From NCBI GenBank assembly GCA_903958915.1, contig CAJBVC010000590.1, positions 1 to 6,815 of the forward strand: a stretch of DNA of 6,815 nt. Reading direction: 5' to 3'. The stretch is from an uncultured beta proteobacterium. Its GTDB lineage: Bacteria; Pseudomonadota; Gammaproteobacteria; Burkholderiales; Burkholderiaceae_C. A program made the position numbers and the translations under genes. Within the stretch, counting starts at the first letter, position 1. Every line of letters begins with the position of its first letter. The notes under the pieces are model-generated. The model worked only from the letters and a program-made list of their open reading frames with translations. It made no database searches and was not told the DNA's origin. Shown piece after piece: positions 6,397-6,815 of this stretch.

Positions 6397-6815
6397 GACT
6401 TTCTGTCCTTCAAAAGATCACGCAGCCGTTTTGGTGCCGGAACAAGCGGTGTGCGGCTGCGCGTCCATGCGCCTTGCTCGGTGGGCGACATGGCGCGGCC
6501 ACGGCTCATGAACCACGAAGCCAGCTTGTAAAGACCCAGGCGGCTATAGACTTGGGACCACACGCTCCAGATGGCGGTGCCTCCCGCAGTGCGTGCCGCG
6601 CCGCTGCCGCGCAAAGTGGCCTCTTCGCTTTCAGGCTGGGCCATGGCCTCGTTGCGCAGACGCACCAGGATGTCAGGAATGGGGATCTTCACCGGACAGA
6701 CCTCGGAACATGCGCCACACAGGGTGGAGGCGAAGGCCAGCGGGTAGGTGCTATCGAGCCCCAGCATGTGCGGCGAGATGATGGCGCCAATCGGGCCGGG
6801 ATAGGTGGTGCCGTA
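6393..6815 (-). CDS. lldF: L-lactate dehydrogenase iron-sulfur subunit LldF/LutB, C-terminal fragment
   Basis: The last 140 residues of a gene entering from the right edge; the reading frame is open to the window end. It starts with YGTTYPGPIGAIISPHMLGL and continues LAFASTLCGACSEVCPVKIP, carrying CGACxxxCP (Cys33, Cys36 and Cys40 of the fragment). This is the typical second 4Fe-4S site of LldF/LutB/YkgF. The tail (about residues 85-140) is the poorly conserved C-terminal region, including WSQVYSRLGLYKLASWF. Known family role: with LldE (LutA) and LldG (LutC) it forms a cytoplasmic or membrane-associated complex that oxidises L-lactate to pyruvate. The whole protein is usually around 460-480 residues, so about 70% is missing. 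The stop overlaps the dld start by four bases, suggesting translational coupling. lldE and perhaps lldG would be expected beyond the right edge; that is inference. Confidence 0.9.
   Translation of the reverse strand, partial: YGTTYPGPIGAIISPHMLGLDSTYPLAFASTLCGACSEVCPVKIPIPDILVRLRNEAMAQPESEEATLRGSGAARTAGGTAIWSVWSQVYSRLGLYKLASWFMSRGRAMSPTEQGAWTRSRTPLVPAPKRLRDLLKDRKS

Noticed and set aside
5758..6531. Plus-strand 257-codon open frame opposite the start of dld and the end of lldF
   Set aside because: It is antisense to two clear genes, has no domain I recognise, and crosses their junction without any ribosome binding site of note.

Overview
The window looks like chromosomal DNA from a GC-rich betaproteobacterium, most likely of the Burkholderiales/Comamonadaceae. 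That placement is an inference from base composition, codon use and the general look of the proteins, not from a marker gene. It holds five complete genes and two genes cut by the window edges. There are no RNA genes, insertion sequences, CRISPR arrays or phage genes that I can support.

Left part (1-1244). The N-terminus of a Kef-type (CPA2) cation:proton antiporter runs leftward out of the window. Across a gap of about 40 bp, a rightward pair diverges from it. The first gene of the pair is an orphan ParA-type ATPase with a deviant Walker A motif and no ParB nearby. The second is a 151-residue MaoC-like (R)-enoyl-CoA hydratase of the NodN/HtdZ type. Its ATG overlaps the ATPase stop codon (ATGA), so the two are probably translationally coupled.

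Convergent junction (1245-1336). The hydratase and the leftward trmL gene end tail to tail. The 92 bp between their stop codons is a long imperfect inverted repeat: 25-nt arms matching at 23 positions, with a small perfect hairpin in the loop. It lacks the U-tract of a standard intrinsic terminator. It is the most unusual non-coding structure in the window.

Right part (1337-6815), all leftward. In transcription order there is the C-terminal end of lldF (an iron-sulfur subunit of the LldEFG/LutABC L-lactate dehydrogenase), a 926-residue FAD plus Fe-S D-lactate dehydrogenase of the Dld-II type, the lactate permease lldP, and the tRNA methyltransferase trmL. lldF and dld overlap by ATGA. A 122-bp gap with short dyads separates dld from lldP, and 42 bp separate lldP from trmL. 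The first three genes form a lactate-use cluster: LldP imports lactate, Dld-II oxidises the D-isomer and LldEFG the L-isomer, and both enzymes would feed electrons from pyruvate formation into the respiratory chain. trmL is a housekeeping gene that may be carried on the same transcript.

I found no clearly new system. The points most worth checking are the inverted repeat at the convergent junction and the coupled ParA-like ATPase/hydratase pair.
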